A stretch of 64,000 bases of DNA from Drosophila pseudoobscura (GCF_009870125.1 NC_046680.1:22339501-22403500); one strand, 5' to 3'. Shown: positions 19,889-35,700, numbered from the stretch's first letter. Made by a program: numbers and translations. Notes: generated by a model not told the origin, from the sequence alone.

Positions 19889-22800
19889 CTGCCAAAGGGT
19901 CAGGAGAGAGGATCAGCGATTAGCGAGATATTCCAGCAAAGAAAACTATTCTGTCGTGCACTTACCGCTGCTTTCGGATTCAATGTCGCTGAAATCATCC
20001 GAATCTGATTCGCCATCGGCCATCGAGGAGGTGCGTCCGCCCGCCGAGGTCGACGACTGCTGATCAAAGTCCATGTCCACGTCGAGGAACTCGCCATCGG
20101 CTGGCATGGGTCCGGGATTGATGCCCAGCTCGATGCACTTCTTGAAGTGCGTCTTCGACTGCATGTGCTTGGTGAGATTCCCCTTGGTCTTGAAGCTGCT
20201 TGGAAGATTCCGTATTTACTTTCTCTGGCGGATTGGGACAAATAGAAAGCCTTACCTAAAGTTGCAGTGGCTGCAGGTGAACGGACGAACGTCCGTGTGG
20301 GTGCGTATGTGCTTCTTCAGCATCGACGGCTTCTTGCAACGGATGCCGCACTCGGAGCACACGTATCGACCGCGTCCGCGCCCCCGGATGTAGGTGTAGT
20401 CCTCGTGCGACTCGTAACCGCCCACCAGGGGCTGTCCCGAGGGACTCACCTCCATCTTCTTGTCCTCGGCCGCCTCCTCACAGGCCTTGGCCGCCACATT
20501 CGCCTCGCTGAGCGCTCCCACGGACACCACCGGCAGTGGAGCGAGCGGATTCTGATGCAGTGCACTGCTGGACATTGTCGAAATGGAGCAGATGGTCTGC
20601 TGCGAGTTGACCAATTTGTAGTTGAGCTTCCCCGTGCCTGTGCCTGAGCCCGCCATCGAGGTGCAGCTCCCGTTGCCGAGCATCTTCTGGCGCGAGTCGT
20701 ACAGGGCCATCACCTGCTTGAGCTTGAACCCGAGCGGATGCGGCTGGTTCTCCTCGCACACCTGCCATACGCTGTACATCGACAGCTTGTGCATGCCCGC
20801 CACATACGACGGCTGCGGGCAGTTCACGGTGCAGTAGAACATCTTGGTGCTGCACTTCAGCCCCAGATAGGTGTAGGCATGGCCGTTGAGGTACAGCTGC
20901 ACACACGACTTGGACGGACGCGGCGTTTCCGGCGAGATCAGCGGCAGGGTGTTGGCTGTCGGTGTGATTCCATGATGGCGCTTCGGTGTAAAGGTGCCCG
21001 GCTTCAGGGGCAGGCTCGTGGGCCGCAGAAACTTTGATTTGGCGGTCGACAGCGTCTCCTCTCCAGACACGGGCGTCCCATTGGGCGTATCCACGGGCAG
21101 CGGCGCCAGTGGTGCAGCCTCTTGTGGCGGCTGCTTGGCAGCAATCACATTGTCCAGGTTGAAGTGCCGCACCTCCGGTTCCGATGCCTTCACATTGTCC
21201 GCCATCCGCAGAAAGTTGAAGGGCGCCTTCTTGGACGTCGTCTCCTTGCTGCTGTTCCACTGCAGGGCGTTCCTCTGGGCGGGCGTCGGCGGCTGCCGGC
21301 TGAACTCGCTCGGGAGATTCTGAACGCCACCGAAGGGCGACAGCGACTTGAGTGACTCTCCTGCTCCCGGTCCAGCTGCTCCTCCCAGCAGCAGCAGCGG
21401 ACTCGGCTGCTTTCGATTGGGACTGCGGCCGCGACTGGCGGGCAGCTGCAGCTGCTGCGGTGGAGGCGGCAGCAGGGACATCTGTGGCGTCAGGCTGCCG
21501 GGACCCGGAATCCCCGGCACATACGGAATGGGCGTGACGGGTGCTGTTTTATCCCCAACACCGACGCCGCCCCTCATCGGCAAGGTGAGTGGATTGAAGT
21601 CAGTTATCGAATTGATGGGCGGAAACTGGAAATGCTGTGCCCCCTGTGCACTGCTGACACCGAGCATGGGGTGGCCAGCACCAAGGCCAGCCGCCAGCAG
21701 CTTGCGCTCCTTGCTGGCAGACGACTCTTGATTCTTGGGCGAGACATCCTGGAAGCTCCCTCCGGACAGTAGCGGAGTGCGTATCATCCTGGGACTGTTC
21801 TCCAGCTCGGGGCATTCCGAAATGGGTATCATGCTGCCGCCGGAGGAGGTAAGCCTGCGCAGGCGCTCCTCCTTGCTGGACTTCTGCTGCAGCTCCTGGG
21901 CCATGGTCATGTTGTGGTTGCCAAAAAAGTTGAACGTTTGCGTGTCGCTTGCGGTCTTCGCACGCTTCGCAGGCTGCGGAGCAGCAGCTGTAGCAGCTGT
22001 AGCAGCAGCGTCCATGTCCATTGAGAAATGACGGTCCTCGTGCATTTTGGTGATCACCACCGAATCGTGGGTCTTGCGCGGTGCATTCTGCTGTGCGAAA
22101 TCCACCAGCGGGGTCTTTCCAAGCAACGGACCGGGCGATGGCAGTGGCGCATCCACAAAACGCATCGCCTCCACGGGGACGGAAACGGAAGCCTGAACGG
22201 GAACCGGAACCTGAACCTGCACGGGAGCCGATACCGATGCCGTTGGAGCCGTAACTGTCGATGTCCGGGCGGGAGATTGGGCGGCACTGAGGCGACTCAG
22301 CACCAGACTGCTCCGCTTCGTCTTCAGCTGCGACCACGCGAGCTTGGCCAGCGACAGCGGGTTCTTCGAGTTGGCCATGTGGCACTTGAGCTCCGGAAGG
22401 CTCATCGAGATCGAATTGGAACGAAAGTACTTGGAGCTGGGGGACGAGGCCGGACTCATCGGTGCACTGGAGCTGGCGTCCTGGCAGTAGGTGCTGTTGT
22501 GCAGCTTCAGCTCGTCCGCGCTGCGGAACTCGCTGGCGCAGATGGGGCACGAGTAGAAGGCGTCGTCGCCCTCGCCAATGGGCACGGCCAGTCCTCGGGC
22601 ATTCAGGAGCAGATTCTTTATGATTGAATTGTTTGGCGTTTGGGGGGCACTGGCTGTGGCAGTCTTTGCTGGAGGCACTCCTGCTGTTGCTGCAGCTGCT
22701 GTTGCACCCGTACTCGTCGAGGGCGTAGAGGCGGGCATGGGAGTGGCCTCGGGTGTCGGCTGTTGTTGCTTTGGCTTGGCAGAAAGATTCAATGGCATGG

Positions 22801-25800
22801 CACTGACTGCGACCGCTGTCTGCTCCATTTTGGGCACTGGCGTGGCCGGATCCTGGCGATACTGTGGCGTCTGCATGGGCAGTGGCGAGGGGGGCGGTGG
22901 CAATTGCTGTTGTTGGAGTTGCTGGTGTTCTTGGTGTTGTTGTTGCTGCTGCTGCTTGGCGGCTGTAGGCATGGCCGGGGCTGGCTTGTAGCTGTAGCTA
23001 TTCCGTTTAACAACACCATTTGGCGGTTCCAGTTGTGGCAGGGGTTGCAGCTGTTGCTGTTGCTGCTGCTGCACCTGTTGTTGCAGATACATTTGATAGT
23101 GCTGCTGGTGTATCTGTTGCTGCTGTTGCTGCTGCTGTTGTTGCTGCTGCTGCTGCTGTTTGTGGACGATGGCCTGGGCCAGATTCACTTTCGTTTCTCG
23201 TTCGCTGGCACCAATTCCCATCATCTGAGGATTATTACTGCTGACAGCCGCATTGCTGGCATTGACACTGGCATTGGTATTGGCATTGGCATTCGCATTG
23301 GCATTGTTGAAGCTGCGCGAGCGATTTAGCTGCTTCGGGTACTTCTTCTGCAGTAGAATCTCCTTGTTCTCCACAATCGCCTCGTTCTGCGATATCAGCT
23401 TCGAAATGTGCTCCTGCACCTTTTCCACATTCTGCAAAATAGAATTTCCCACTGGATTAGCCGCACATTTCCCGTGGACCCACAATGCAAAGTACTTACC
23501 ACTTGCATGCTGCCACTGGCACTGGCAAAGCTGCTCAGGTTGGTGGCTGGCGTGGTGGGGGCTGTTGCTGTCGCTCCTGCTGATGCTGGCACCACAATCG
23601 ATGCCTGGCTGTTGGCTCGCACCAACTGAAAATCGAGAGGGAGAGAGTTTGAGTTATAGGTTCTCATGTGACTGAATGTTCCCCCATCGCGCTTACCTGT
23701 TGGGGAGGAATATTCAGTGGGTGTTGCTGCTGTTGTTGCATCTGTGGCGGAGGAGCCTTCACCAGCGAAGAGTGTTGCTGCTGCTGCTGTTGCTGCTGCT
23801 GCTGCAGATGAATATGTTGTTGTATTTGAAGTTGCTGAAGCACCATTGCCTGCTGATGCATGGCCGCTGCCGCTGCCGCATCCTGATTGTAATACGATGG
23901 CTGCCCCAGATAGTAGAAGCCTGCTCCCGGTGGCAAGGCCCCGGGATTGGCGGCCAGCATCAGCGACTGCTGGGCGTGTAGCTGCTGCTGCAACTGCAGC
24001 TGCATCTTGTGCGAGGTGATGTGATTGTTCAGCTTCATCTGTGTGCTGGGCGACAGTGTGGGATGGGCCAGCGCTGGCTGTTGCTGCTGCTGCTGTTGCT
24101 GCTGTTGCTGCTGCTGCTGTTGCATTTGCAACTCCTTGCTGCCACCGGGCGGCACATATAGAGCTGCATTGTGGAACTTCGGTTTGTACGGCTTGTAGTC
24201 GATCGACTGGCGGTGCTGGCCCGCGGCCACGGGCATTGGCTGCAGGAGCTGCTGCTGCACGGCCATCAATTTCTGGTGCTGCACGTTGGGTAGGCCTGGA
24301 GCTGGTCTGTAAGTAGATATAATTAGACCCTTTAATATCAAGCAATACACACGGCTATAGGAATAACTATAAGCCCGTACAACTGACTGCAGACGACTCC
24401 CAAGTCCGGCCGTACATACCCCGCAGTTGTCTCCTTTGGCTGCTGCATAGCGGGAGCGTGCTGCTGTTCCACTGTTCCTCCACTTGCTACTCCTATGCTG
24501 ATGGGGGTCTTGTAGTCGAGTGACTGGCGGTGCTGGGCCGTGGCCGAGTGCAGGGTGTCCGCGGTGGCAGGCGGCAGGGTCCCCGCTGCCGGCGAGCCCA
24601 GTGGCAGTTGTTGCATGTGATGCGGCAGCGGTGGCTGGTGCTGGATGTAGGCGCTCTTCGATGCCGACAAAGTGGAGGGCGATGGCGTGGGCGAGGCCAT
24701 GGGCTCGTCGTACGGCGACCCCGAGCGACTGGGCTGCAGAAACAGAGAGAACGAGATTAAGTGGAAATCCTCGATGACTATTCGATGGAAGTGCTTACCA
24801 GTTCGGAGCTACTGTTGCTCAGGTCTGCATCCTGGTCGGAAAGCCCGTCGTCGGCATCCGCGGGCACCTCCAGGCCGCGCACTCGTGCCGCATGCGACCG
24901 GGAGCGGCAGTGCTTGTACAGGTTGCTCTTCGTCTTAAAGGCAATGCCGCAGGTGTCGCACGGATACGGACGCTCGTTGGTGTGCGCTCTTATGTGCTTC
25001 TCCAGCACCGATGGCTTGGCACAAATCAAATTGCAGTATGGGCACACATATCTGCCAGATTTCTCTACTGCCACGCCCACGCCCGCGCCCGCGCCCACTG
25101 CTGCTGCTGTTGGCTGCGTCTGTTGCTGATGCTGGGCAAATGTTGCAGGCGTCAGTGTGGCATTGGCCGCATAGTTGCTGCTGTGACTGTGGCTGTGGCT
25201 GTTGCTCAACGGTGTTTGGGTTCTGGGCTGGCTCACATTGTTGGCCAGCTTCCCGCTCCCGCTGCCGCTCCCACTCCCCCTCTCACTGTGGCTGTTGTGA
25301 ATGTTGTTGCTGTTGCTGCCCTCCTCATGGCTAATGGCAATGACATGATTGCTATTTACAAAATTGGCACTGAATTCATTCGTCGTCGTCGTCGTCCGCT
25401 GCTGCTGCTGCTGTTGCTCTGGCTGGGTCAAATGATGACCATTTTCCACTACTGGCACCACCACCGGGCCCACTGGCGGCGGCGGCGGTGAAAGTGAGCT
25501 ATTTGAGGATAGCGATGTGGTGCGACCGGCATCCCCGGCTGCAGAGAGGCTGCCGTTGCCACCGCCAACACCCTCCACTTCTGTGGTGCTTGCCAAGCGC
25601 TTGAACTTCTTGTGCAAATAGCGAGAGATATTTGAGCAATCCGCAATGCCGGCAGCAGCAGCAGCCATACTGCTGGCGGGGGTAATGCTGTTGCTGTTGC
25701 TGTTGCTGCTGCTTGTGGCGGCTGCTCGCGGCGACTCCTCATTGGGGCCGCCGACTGCAGTAGACATTTGCTGTAGCGTCATTTTGCTATCACTTACATT

Positions 25801-26695
25801 TGTTTTAGCTTCATCTTTATCCCTATTCTTAAACTCGTAATTATTCTCATTAATACTATTATCACTGTGGTGGTGGTGGTTGTTGTTGTTGTTGCTGCTG
25901 CTGTTATTGCCACTATTAATGCTGTGGTCGTCGCTCAGCTTATCTCGAGTGCTGCTTGTACTGGGTTTGCTGCCTGCAACATCGGCAACTGTTGCTGTGG
26001 CTGTGGCTGTGGCTGCTGCCGCTGCTGCTGCTGCTCTGCCAGCTTTATTGTTGGCTGTTGCTGTCTTCTGTGTGGCTGCTGTTGTGGCAGATTCCCGATA
26101 TGTTTGCTTCTTTGTTGCTGGTGTGGCTGTTGTTGCTGCCGCCGCTGTTGCTGCTGCTGCTGCTGCCGCTGCCGCTGCTGTGGCACGTCGCGTATTGTTG
26201 TTCACCTTACTGTTCGTCTTGTACTGTTTGCCCGCCGTCTTGTTGTAGTGCTTGCCCGCCGTTGTGGTGCTTGCATTTTCCATAGTATCATCAAATTTAT
26301 TGTTAGCCTGCGAGGAATTGGCAGCGGGCTCATCTAAAAAGAGAACAGAGAGAGAGAGAGAGAAGAGTGAAATTTGAGTTAGTAAAATCATAATTTAATT
26401 CATATACTAATGCTAATTTTTGGCAAAACAAATTAATATCAGAGCAGGAGATCAAACGCGGTCGCGACACTGGAAATGTGGAAACTGGAATCGATTAGCC
26501 CCCCACCGGGGGTACTTTTCTGCCATCCCCCGCTGTCGCACACATTCACTATCGATTCGCAATGGCATATAATTTCCAAAAATCAATTTTTGTTTTACTT
26601 TTCATCAACTTTCTACCACAATCCAAATCAGAAAACCCCCTCCCGCCACATCAAAAAGCGACTCTGTTAAGGCCCCACCTGTTGCACACACACAA

Positions 26696-26745
<50 letters not shown>

Positions 26746-29700
26746 GTAGACACGAGCCAGACGACAGGCGACCGAAACGAAACGAAACGACACGAAAAAC
26801 GGTACGAAAATCCAAAAGAAATGACAAGTGAAAATGTAATGACTCTTTGTTGCTGCTGCTGTCGTTGTTGTGGGGAGGGGGAGGGGCAACCGTGTTATCA
26901 GTGAGCTCCACTGTACATGTGCCCTCTTATAGCACAGTACAGTAGGTTTCGAAAGTAAACACTTGTACGAAAAGCTCTACGCTAATTAGAAATTATATAC
27001 ATTTCAAAAAGGGATACTCAATCAAGGGGAAAGGAACAAAGGAAGCCCTGTATCGAAGCGCACCCGTTCTATAAAAGGGACCTGTATGAGGGGGAGGCGG
27101 ACGCCACTCGGGGACTCGGCTGGCGGCGTTAATTGACTCTCGACTGCGAGTGGCGATGGCGACTAGCTTTAGCATTCAACGCTATTATTATAACACACAT
27201 TATACGGCATTATGGCGTGTACGTATTGTAACCGATCCCCCCCCCCCCACCAACACTCGCCTTCTCGTCTAATGGCAGCTCGCTCGCGTGTTTACTCAAT
27301 TTGTTATCAGCGTTTATAAGGCTTTCGGCTAAAGAATCGCCTAAAAAATTCCATTGATAATGCCCAAGCTCTTCTAAATACAGATACGATCGTACATATA
27401 TACATACATACACTCATAAAATGGTTGTGTGTGTACCTATTAGTTTCATTATCGGTTATCAGGTTATCAGGGGGGGTGCGGGGTAGGTACTATAACTATC
27501 GTGTGTGACTCTGACTCAGAGAATCGAAACCGACCCAACGATAAGTGATCCCCACCCCACCGCAATTTGAGTGATTTGTGGCCCAGACAGACGCTTTGAC
27601 GTCAACTATCCGCCGGACAATTGAGCCATTTAAAGTGCTATTCGACGGGGATTAAGGCTCTCCAATCTTGAAATCTTGATTGCCCGATTGCATAATAACA
27701 TGTAATGGCACTACATAAAGGAATATTTATAGGCATCCCATCTCGTGTAGGCTGCCTCCTCAGTAGGTCAATTACAAGGCGCCAAATGCGACACAATTAA
27801 AATGCTTAGTATACTGTATATAGAACTGTATCAACGACAACGAGCTAGTTAAACGATTACATGGTATTTTCAGCTGTAAATGGAAATACGAAACGTACAA
27901 AGATCAAGTATATGTGCGTATACCCAGTTCGGGGAGTTCTTTAAAAAGAAAGTAGTTTTTCGGCAACACGGGATATATATATATATGTTGTACGTATCGT
28001 AGTAAAATCCCCATTAAGTGTACCATTGGTGTACCCACTGTACTGTAGACAAAGCTCAGATTTGGGGTTCCATAAAAGCATAAACAAGAGGAGGGGACAA
28101 AGCCTACGCGCTACGATAGGAGGCCTTAGCCACCCGACCAGAAGGCGATAAGCTGTAATCAGCTGCAGAAACCCCAGTAATTATGGGGCAGAAAGTTCAT
28201 ACGCCGGGCATACCCTGTGGGAGGGTCGCTTGGCTTCATGGCGTCGCATAGAATAAGATAGAATAGAATCTATCTAATTCTCATCTCCCATATTACTTTG
28301 TATTTACTTCAGTCGCACAGTCCTAATCCATGTGCTACAGCGGCAGAAAATAAATGAAAACTAATATTTAAATGGCATTTTGTTATCACGAATTTTTGTT
28401 TAACATTTGCTGGCATTGTTGTTGATAGTTTATTTTATATACGTGTGTGCCTGTGTGTCTGTTGAAGGCGTGAAGTGTTGCTCGGGTTATTCAGTTTTAT
28501 ATGCATACATAAATATATAAATACACCAGTATATGTATGTATGTGTACTTTGTTTGCATTTGCATGTAGTTTCATACAGCCGGGCAGAGCCAAAGTGCAA
28601 AACATGAAAATATCAGGCATTTTATCAGGCATGAAATGAGTGCAGTGGCAAGCAGTGCAAGCACACGCTGCTCTCCGGCCACCCAGCCCGAGTCTGCGAC
28701 GTCATCAGAGCGCTTCTCGATTGACTGATTGACTGACTGACAAACTGATGGGTGGGATGGACACACATGCACCCACTCACACACACACTCTTCGCACGGC
28801 ATACACGAATAAAGTCCAAGGTGCGGCCAACGGCGCCACAGAGTCCGTCCGACTGTCGTCTCTGTCTCTCCGTCAGTCGCTTTGACCGTGTCAACGCGAT
28901 TGCGGTGCATGACTAGCCCTGATACGACGTCATCACGAGAATATGCACTGGCTAAATGGGGCGTAGGTGTACGTATTGCACGGACTGCAGCTGTGAAACT
29001 GCTAAACAAAAAAATTTAAGACCGCGCCACTTGGCAATTGTTTATAATTTATAGGCCCACTCCAACGAGCAATGTTAACGTTTTACAGTGCTGATAGCGC
29101 GTAAAAGTACGTCAAATTCGCGGAAATGATACGAAATTCCAGCGAAAAGAAAAACTCCCAATAAAAAAAAACCACAAAAATACCAAAGCACACATAGACA
29201 CAAATGGGAAGACCAAACGGTAAAGTGAGACGCGGCGAGACAACACATACCCGTCTAATTGTGGCTACGCATGCTGTTACACGCACATACACTCATACAT
29301 ATTTGCATTGAATATCGTTTGTAAAACGCAACAAATGAAACGTAAAGCTACAAAAAACTGTCCAACAATAGCGGGCGACACGCGACAACGACAACGACCG
29401 AATCGCCTGAAACATTTAAGGCGACTACGACTAGACGAGGCAAGCGGCAAAATTCATTCAGAGAGTGTGCAAAAGGAAAACGAAGAAGCGACAGCGACCC
29501 AGCCGCCGAGTAGTGCAAAAACAAAAAGCACAACCACTGCTGGCGACGGCGACGACGTAAGCAGAAGCAGAGGCAACAGAGAAAAAACGTACAATAATCA
29601 AATAATTGCGGCAATGCCTGCTCTTCCCTCCTCCCAGTACCCGATTGAACGATCCACCACGATCTCTCTGCTCTGCTCTCCCATCTCTTCAGTAAACACT

Positions 29701-32700
29701 CTTTCGCACTCACTCACACTCTCACGCACACGCACACACACAGTGCAATTGTCAATCAAAAGTAAGCACAGGGTCGTCGCTGCTTCTGATTTAGCTGCTG
29801 CTACTGCTGCTGTTGCTGCTGCTGCTCTGTCTCTGCCTGCGCCGAGAAATGATCAAATCAGGCAAAAACGTAGGCCCCCCTCCAACAGGTGACGTGAAGT
29901 GGGGTATATGACTGTCGCCAGCCGCCAGCCGCCAGTCAGCCGTTGCCGCTATTGTTGATTACGTACAACTCGCACACACTCAAACGAGACGAGAGCTTTA
30001 TAAACACGCGCACACATACCAGTACACATCCCCAGCGACATACCCAACCTCACCTCCGCACCCCAACCCTCCCCAAAACCATTCCAATGAATATGCGAAT
30101 TTTTGCTGACTAAGGAAGGTCTGGGGAGCACCAGGCAACGGCAGCAGCGACAGCGACGATACGATAACAACAAAAGCATTTAAAACGTAGAAGCAACAGC
30201 ACAAAACGTAGCAACGAAAAGAAGAGAAAAAAAGTGATAATAAAATAATAATTGCTACACATACAACAAAGCAAGGCACTGATCAAGAGAGAGTGAGAGG
30301 GGGAAAGAGAGAGCTAGAGTTGCCGCAGCTGTCTATACACACGAGCAAGAAATACGAATGATACGCTGCTCCCCTTCCCCATTCCTCTGCTCCAACAAAC
30401 CTCCACGAGTGGAGCACGATTTGCCATGTGGCCCAGCCTGTTCGTTCTCTCACACACACTCACTCACTCACTCACATACGAACAACATGACTAAGCCAAA
30501 CAACTTGACAACACTGTTGGTTCGGTTCGGTTCGGTTGAGTTCGGTTCGGTCGCTGCTGTGCTGTCTGCCCCTCTCCTCCACCCCCCCACCGACTCCTCT
30601 CCTACTCATGGGCTTGCTCTTGTATATTATATTGAGTCAATTCATAAGAAACGAGGAAACCCGCCATATCGTCGTTTGTTGCTGAATACATGTTTACATT
30701 TCTTTGTGTGTATGAGTGTGCTTGTGCGAGCGTGTTGCGAGTGTGCGAGTGGCATGAGCATGAATCAAGTTAAAAATTTTAATAATTTGCCCCGATGCGA
30801 TGTTGTGGCTGAAAACGAGTTTAGCTTGTTGAGCCACCAAATGTTTCTGTCCCTGTCTTCTGTGTGTCGGGTCGGTGTATGTATGCACGTGTGTGTGTCG
30901 GTTAGGGTCCCCCCACGGTTCTTGTGTGCGCTTGCAGCTACTTGTTTTCTTTCCTCCTCGTCCTCGCTCTTGTCTTCGTCTACGTCTTTGTCTTCTTCTT
31001 CTTGAACGCAACGGCAATAATACTCAACACAAAAGCAGGCAGGCAGCAAAGCCACAAAACTTTTTATATTGAAGCAGAAAAGAGGAGCTTTCTAGAGCGC
31101 TTGATAAGCGGTTTACTTCGTCTCCCTCGCTCTGTTTCTTGCTGTTGTGGCGGCAGTGTGGGGGGCTATGACGTACCATACCCACTCAGCCGTTTCGGTT
31201 GTGAAGTGTTGTAGGAAATCAAATTAAGGCGATTAAAGAACGCGCGCGAGCTCTCGTGAGTTGCGTGAGTCGTGCATATCGCTTACAATGAGAGAGAAAG
31301 ATAGAAAGTGTCGACCGTGGGATACCCTGATGATGTGTTGCCTCAACATCGATTGCGCTGATTAGAAGATACACAACAATATAAGCTAAGATCTTAATAC
31401 TTTTTAAGTTTATTTCTTTTTTGTTTAATTTTCCAGGAACCAAAGAACTCACTCTATACCCTGTAAGCTTTCCATCTAAACTTTCCGCGATCCAAACGAT
31501 TCTCCACCACTCTATACCCGTTTGCACTCTATACAGTATGTGTGAATGATAAGTCCAGACAAAGAAATCTCACCATACATATGTACATATGTATTTTCGC
31601 ATTTGTTTATTCGTATGAAATATCATTCTATTCTATAAACATTGCTTAGAAAAATAAACCCAAAACACGAAATTCCCAATAAATAGAATGATAAATGGAA
31701 GGGGAATTGCGATAATGATTTCCACAAATTCGTCTGACGTTCGAGTTTTTGGCTAATCGCGGAGCAGAGGCCATCTTTCGTTATGGTCTTGAAATAGATT
31801 TGGCTGTTTGGGGCTTATCATCGGGACATACCGATTCTCTCTCTTGCTTCTTTGTCAAGAGTAAAAGGTCAAGGTGCGGCTTTAGCTACTGATAAACAGA
31901 TAAGATAGATGGTAGTGCTATACAAACACCTGCCATATATGGTGGAGCAGCCAGGCAGCCGTCATGTCATGTGACAAATATTGTTAGGGTATGAGTTCAC
32001 TTGTACCCATTCCCATCTTTATAGCTAATGATTTATACTGTTTGTTTTCCCCATTCATTCTATTATCATCTTTGCAGGAGATCCAAGGTGTTCATCATCA
32101 TCCAACGGATGAGTAAGCTGAATCTTGGATCATTTAGCCAGCAAAACAACATTCTAGGGAAAGTATACATACATATGTACATATGTACGTCTCTTTTGGC
32201 ACGGAAATTCCCAAATATGCTTGACGTCAGCTAAAGAGATTTGTAAAATTTTCTTTCAGGGAAAATCGTGTATACATATTCTTTGAGAGTGCCAAGGTTC
32301 CTTGGGTTTACTTTACATATGCATAGTTCGGATCGGTATAAACAAATAATGCTTTTTGGCACAGCACAGCAGAGCCGAATCGAGTCGAATGTTATAAATT
32401 ATATACATCGTACTTAAAGGAGCTTTCCTCCAAATAGATTAATAGATTGGATTTCGGGGCCTGCAGTTTTCGGAAATTTATGCCAGCAATTAAGTGTTGA
32501 AATGGGGGATTAAATAAATATGTTGATATAGCTAGAGAAAGGGCGATCCGTATTGGAAATAGTAAAGAATCTGCACGAAAGGGAATTATAGCTTTTATTG
32601 GTTGGAAAGATCTTGCAAGAGTCATAAAATTCGTCAGAATTGAAGAAATTTCAAAGAAAATACTAAGTCCTCGTTCACTGATTTCTTTAGATAATCGAAT

Positions 32701-35700
32701 AAATCGAATAAAAATGTACCTACATATACATATATACATACATACACAATACGACGAATAATTCGTGGCCGAAAAGTGTTAAATAATTGCCAGTCCCACA
32801 ATTTTCATTTTTGTTTACACACAAAACCAGAAAATCCGAGGAAATCGCACGAAAAATCATTCGATGATTTTTTTCTTTCTGTCTTTGACTTTTGCCAGAA
32901 TTTGATTCTTGTATTTTTTATTTTGTTTTGGCGCTGCGCTAGAAATGTATTTTTAAATGCTCCAACTACGTAAGACGACATTCAAGTGTTTTATTTTAGA
33001 CAGCAGACAAGTAGACAGCTCTATACATCCACACATCCCATCCGTATATCTATGTATGTACATATGTATGTATGTATGTATGTATAGCATGTAGTGTGCA
33101 CATATGGACGGACGTAAGGCCTGGCATGGGTTATTTTGTATATACTCGTTTATTTATATATTTTTAGTTTCAGTTATTGGCCTTTTGCGTTAGCACATTT
33201 TGTGTTGGAAATCATCTCATCTATTTGCATATCATTTATGGGAATCTCACATCGAATCGAATTGGTCTTATGCAATGGATCAGTCCCGCCCCTAATGATC
33301 ATCATCATTATAATTTCCATTTATAAAAAAATTCTTTCGATTCCGCATTTTTATGGCCGCGTTAAAATTAATTTAAAAAAAATTTAATGAAAGTTTTCTT
33401 TTAATGTCACGTTATGGGGGCCTCTACCTTTCTCTCGGGGTCCAATTAAATGTTTTAGAAATATTTCGTTTCTGTCAAAACAAACAATTAGACAACGAAC
33501 GTAGAGAACGGAGAAGAGTCTCTGCCACCAAATCGTGCGTTCAAGCGCAAAACAAAAATGCACAAAAATCCAAAGACATTTTATAATAAATTTTTCACAG
33601 ATTTAGCTGTTCTTCTTTTTTTCCGCTTGTCTTGGCATTTTTCTGGCAGCTAAAGGACGGAAATACGTTGGCGGCATTTGGGAATTTTTGCATATTAGCA
33701 AAAATTAAAGACAAAAACAGAAAAAAGACACACCAAATTCATAAATAAATACAAGAGGAGAAGATTAGGCAACGTTGTGCCGAACCATTTGATACCCTTG
33801 CAGATTGACGGTTTAAATGGTAGGTAGATTATGATATTGTATTGATTAGCTACATATATGTATGGTGTATGTGTATGGTATTCCAGCAGACAGCGCAAAC
33901 ATCTATGGGAAATCATAACAACCTCGGTAAAGAGAGGGTATCTTGAAAGTTTGATATATTCAAAGAGTTTACGTAGGTCCCGGTCCCCTGCGGTCGTCTG
34001 CCCCCACGAGCAGGTGTGAAGAAGAGGAAGCAGAGCCGACAGCAGCAGCAGCAGCAGCAGGGGAGTAGAAGGTGAAGAAGAAACTGATTTGATTGGGATT
34101 TCATGGAGATTCGATTGGAAATGAAAAGCAGTCGCTTGGGGCGAGAAAATGTCAATTGAAAAGGCCATCAGACATTTCAAGCTACGCCCACGCCTTCCGC
34201 AAGCAAAACGAGTATTTGTATCTGTATCTGTTGGTCTGGTCTTTCTGTTGTCAAGGTCAGGGCATTCTCTTCGGGGGTTGCCTCTAAGCGTCAGCAGCCG
34301 ATAAACATGTGTCGTCATTTCCCATGGAGGGCATTCCTCAACACACACACACACACGCGCACGCACAAAAACGGAGAGAGAAACACGAAACACACGGACC
34401 AAAGCGGAACGTATGATAACTGTTGCATGTTTAATTGTTCGTACCACACTTAAGAGTGGCCATAAACTGCCAGGGGATGAGATACAGATACTCGAATTCC
34501 ATATAGAGACGCACACACACACATACAAGGAGAACCCCCACTGGTGTGGCGGCTTTTGTGTACCTCCTAAGTGGATTTCCACCTTCCTCCGCCCATTGTT
34601 TGTTCTTGCTCTCACTCTTGTTGTTGTTGCAATGGGAATGACGTTGCAAGCCTTTTGTCTCGCTCTGCACGAACGCTGATGCCGCCGCCGCCTCCGCTGG
34701 CGTTGCCGCTGCTGCTGGCTGCGGCAGGTATCCTGGCGCCGGCTTAATTTACGTTACGTTCCTTTTTAGTGCAGGTAAAACGCCTCAAAGTAGTTCAAGT
34801 CCAATGCGCTGCCCTCTTATTGCTGCCTCTGCCGCGGCCGCTGCCTACAGCCCAGCATTTCACAGGCTTGCTCACTCGCGCACACACATGCACTCACTTA
34901 TGCCGAGATTATCTCTATGCCTGCGCTGTTCACACTCACCCGCACACATTGGTTCCAACTGACACGTACACATCCACACAAATCTGACACACACAGCGGC
35001 CCGGCCGCGGGGTTGCCCAAAGTGTGTGTATGGGATGGTTTTGTTGTTGTTGGTGTTGCTTGCTCTCCTGCTCCGCCGCTCTCTCTATTGTATTCCCCTC
35101 TTCTGATGTCTGATGCTTCTTGACCTGACCGTTTCTGACTTTGTTTATTTTGAATTTTCACAGTTTTTCTTGGAATTCCTTCCACACTCCACTCCACACC
35201 ACTCTACTTCTTTTCCACTCACTCACACTCTTTCAGGACCGAATAATATCCGCCCCACGCTGCTTGGCGCGCAGAAACTTTGCTCTCGACGGCGATTTTT
35301 GCACTTTGATTTTTGGATTTTGGCCACTTCGATTCGCACCGTACTCAATTAGCATATTATGGCATTCGCTTCTGCCGTAACCTTTACATGCTCACTGTGC
35401 TTCAGGTCTTCTTTTGCCTATGATCTAATTTGATTAATACAAAACTTGTTGTGGCGACGGCTGCACTCGCACTTCGCCCACACACATACACACGCACACA
35501 CTACAGACTCACTGACTATTCGCGTATTCCGTTCTTTTGTGGTTTCTTTGCCTTTTGTTTATGTTCGGTTCGCTTCGAGAGGCTAGCGTAGCGGTTTTGC
35601 TTTGCGTTATTTATTCCGTTTCATCGTCACGAGCACGAACACACGAAGCAGCGAAGCCAACCTAACAGCGCAAAGTATGATCGTGGAATGGCAGACCAAG

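Noticed and set aside
29308..29892. 194-codon plus-strand open frame
   Set aside because: Composition is basic and low-complexity (Arg/Thr/Ser/Ala runs), it has no domain or splice structure, and it includes CA- and GCT-repeat-encoded residues. It is probably intron sequence of shn.
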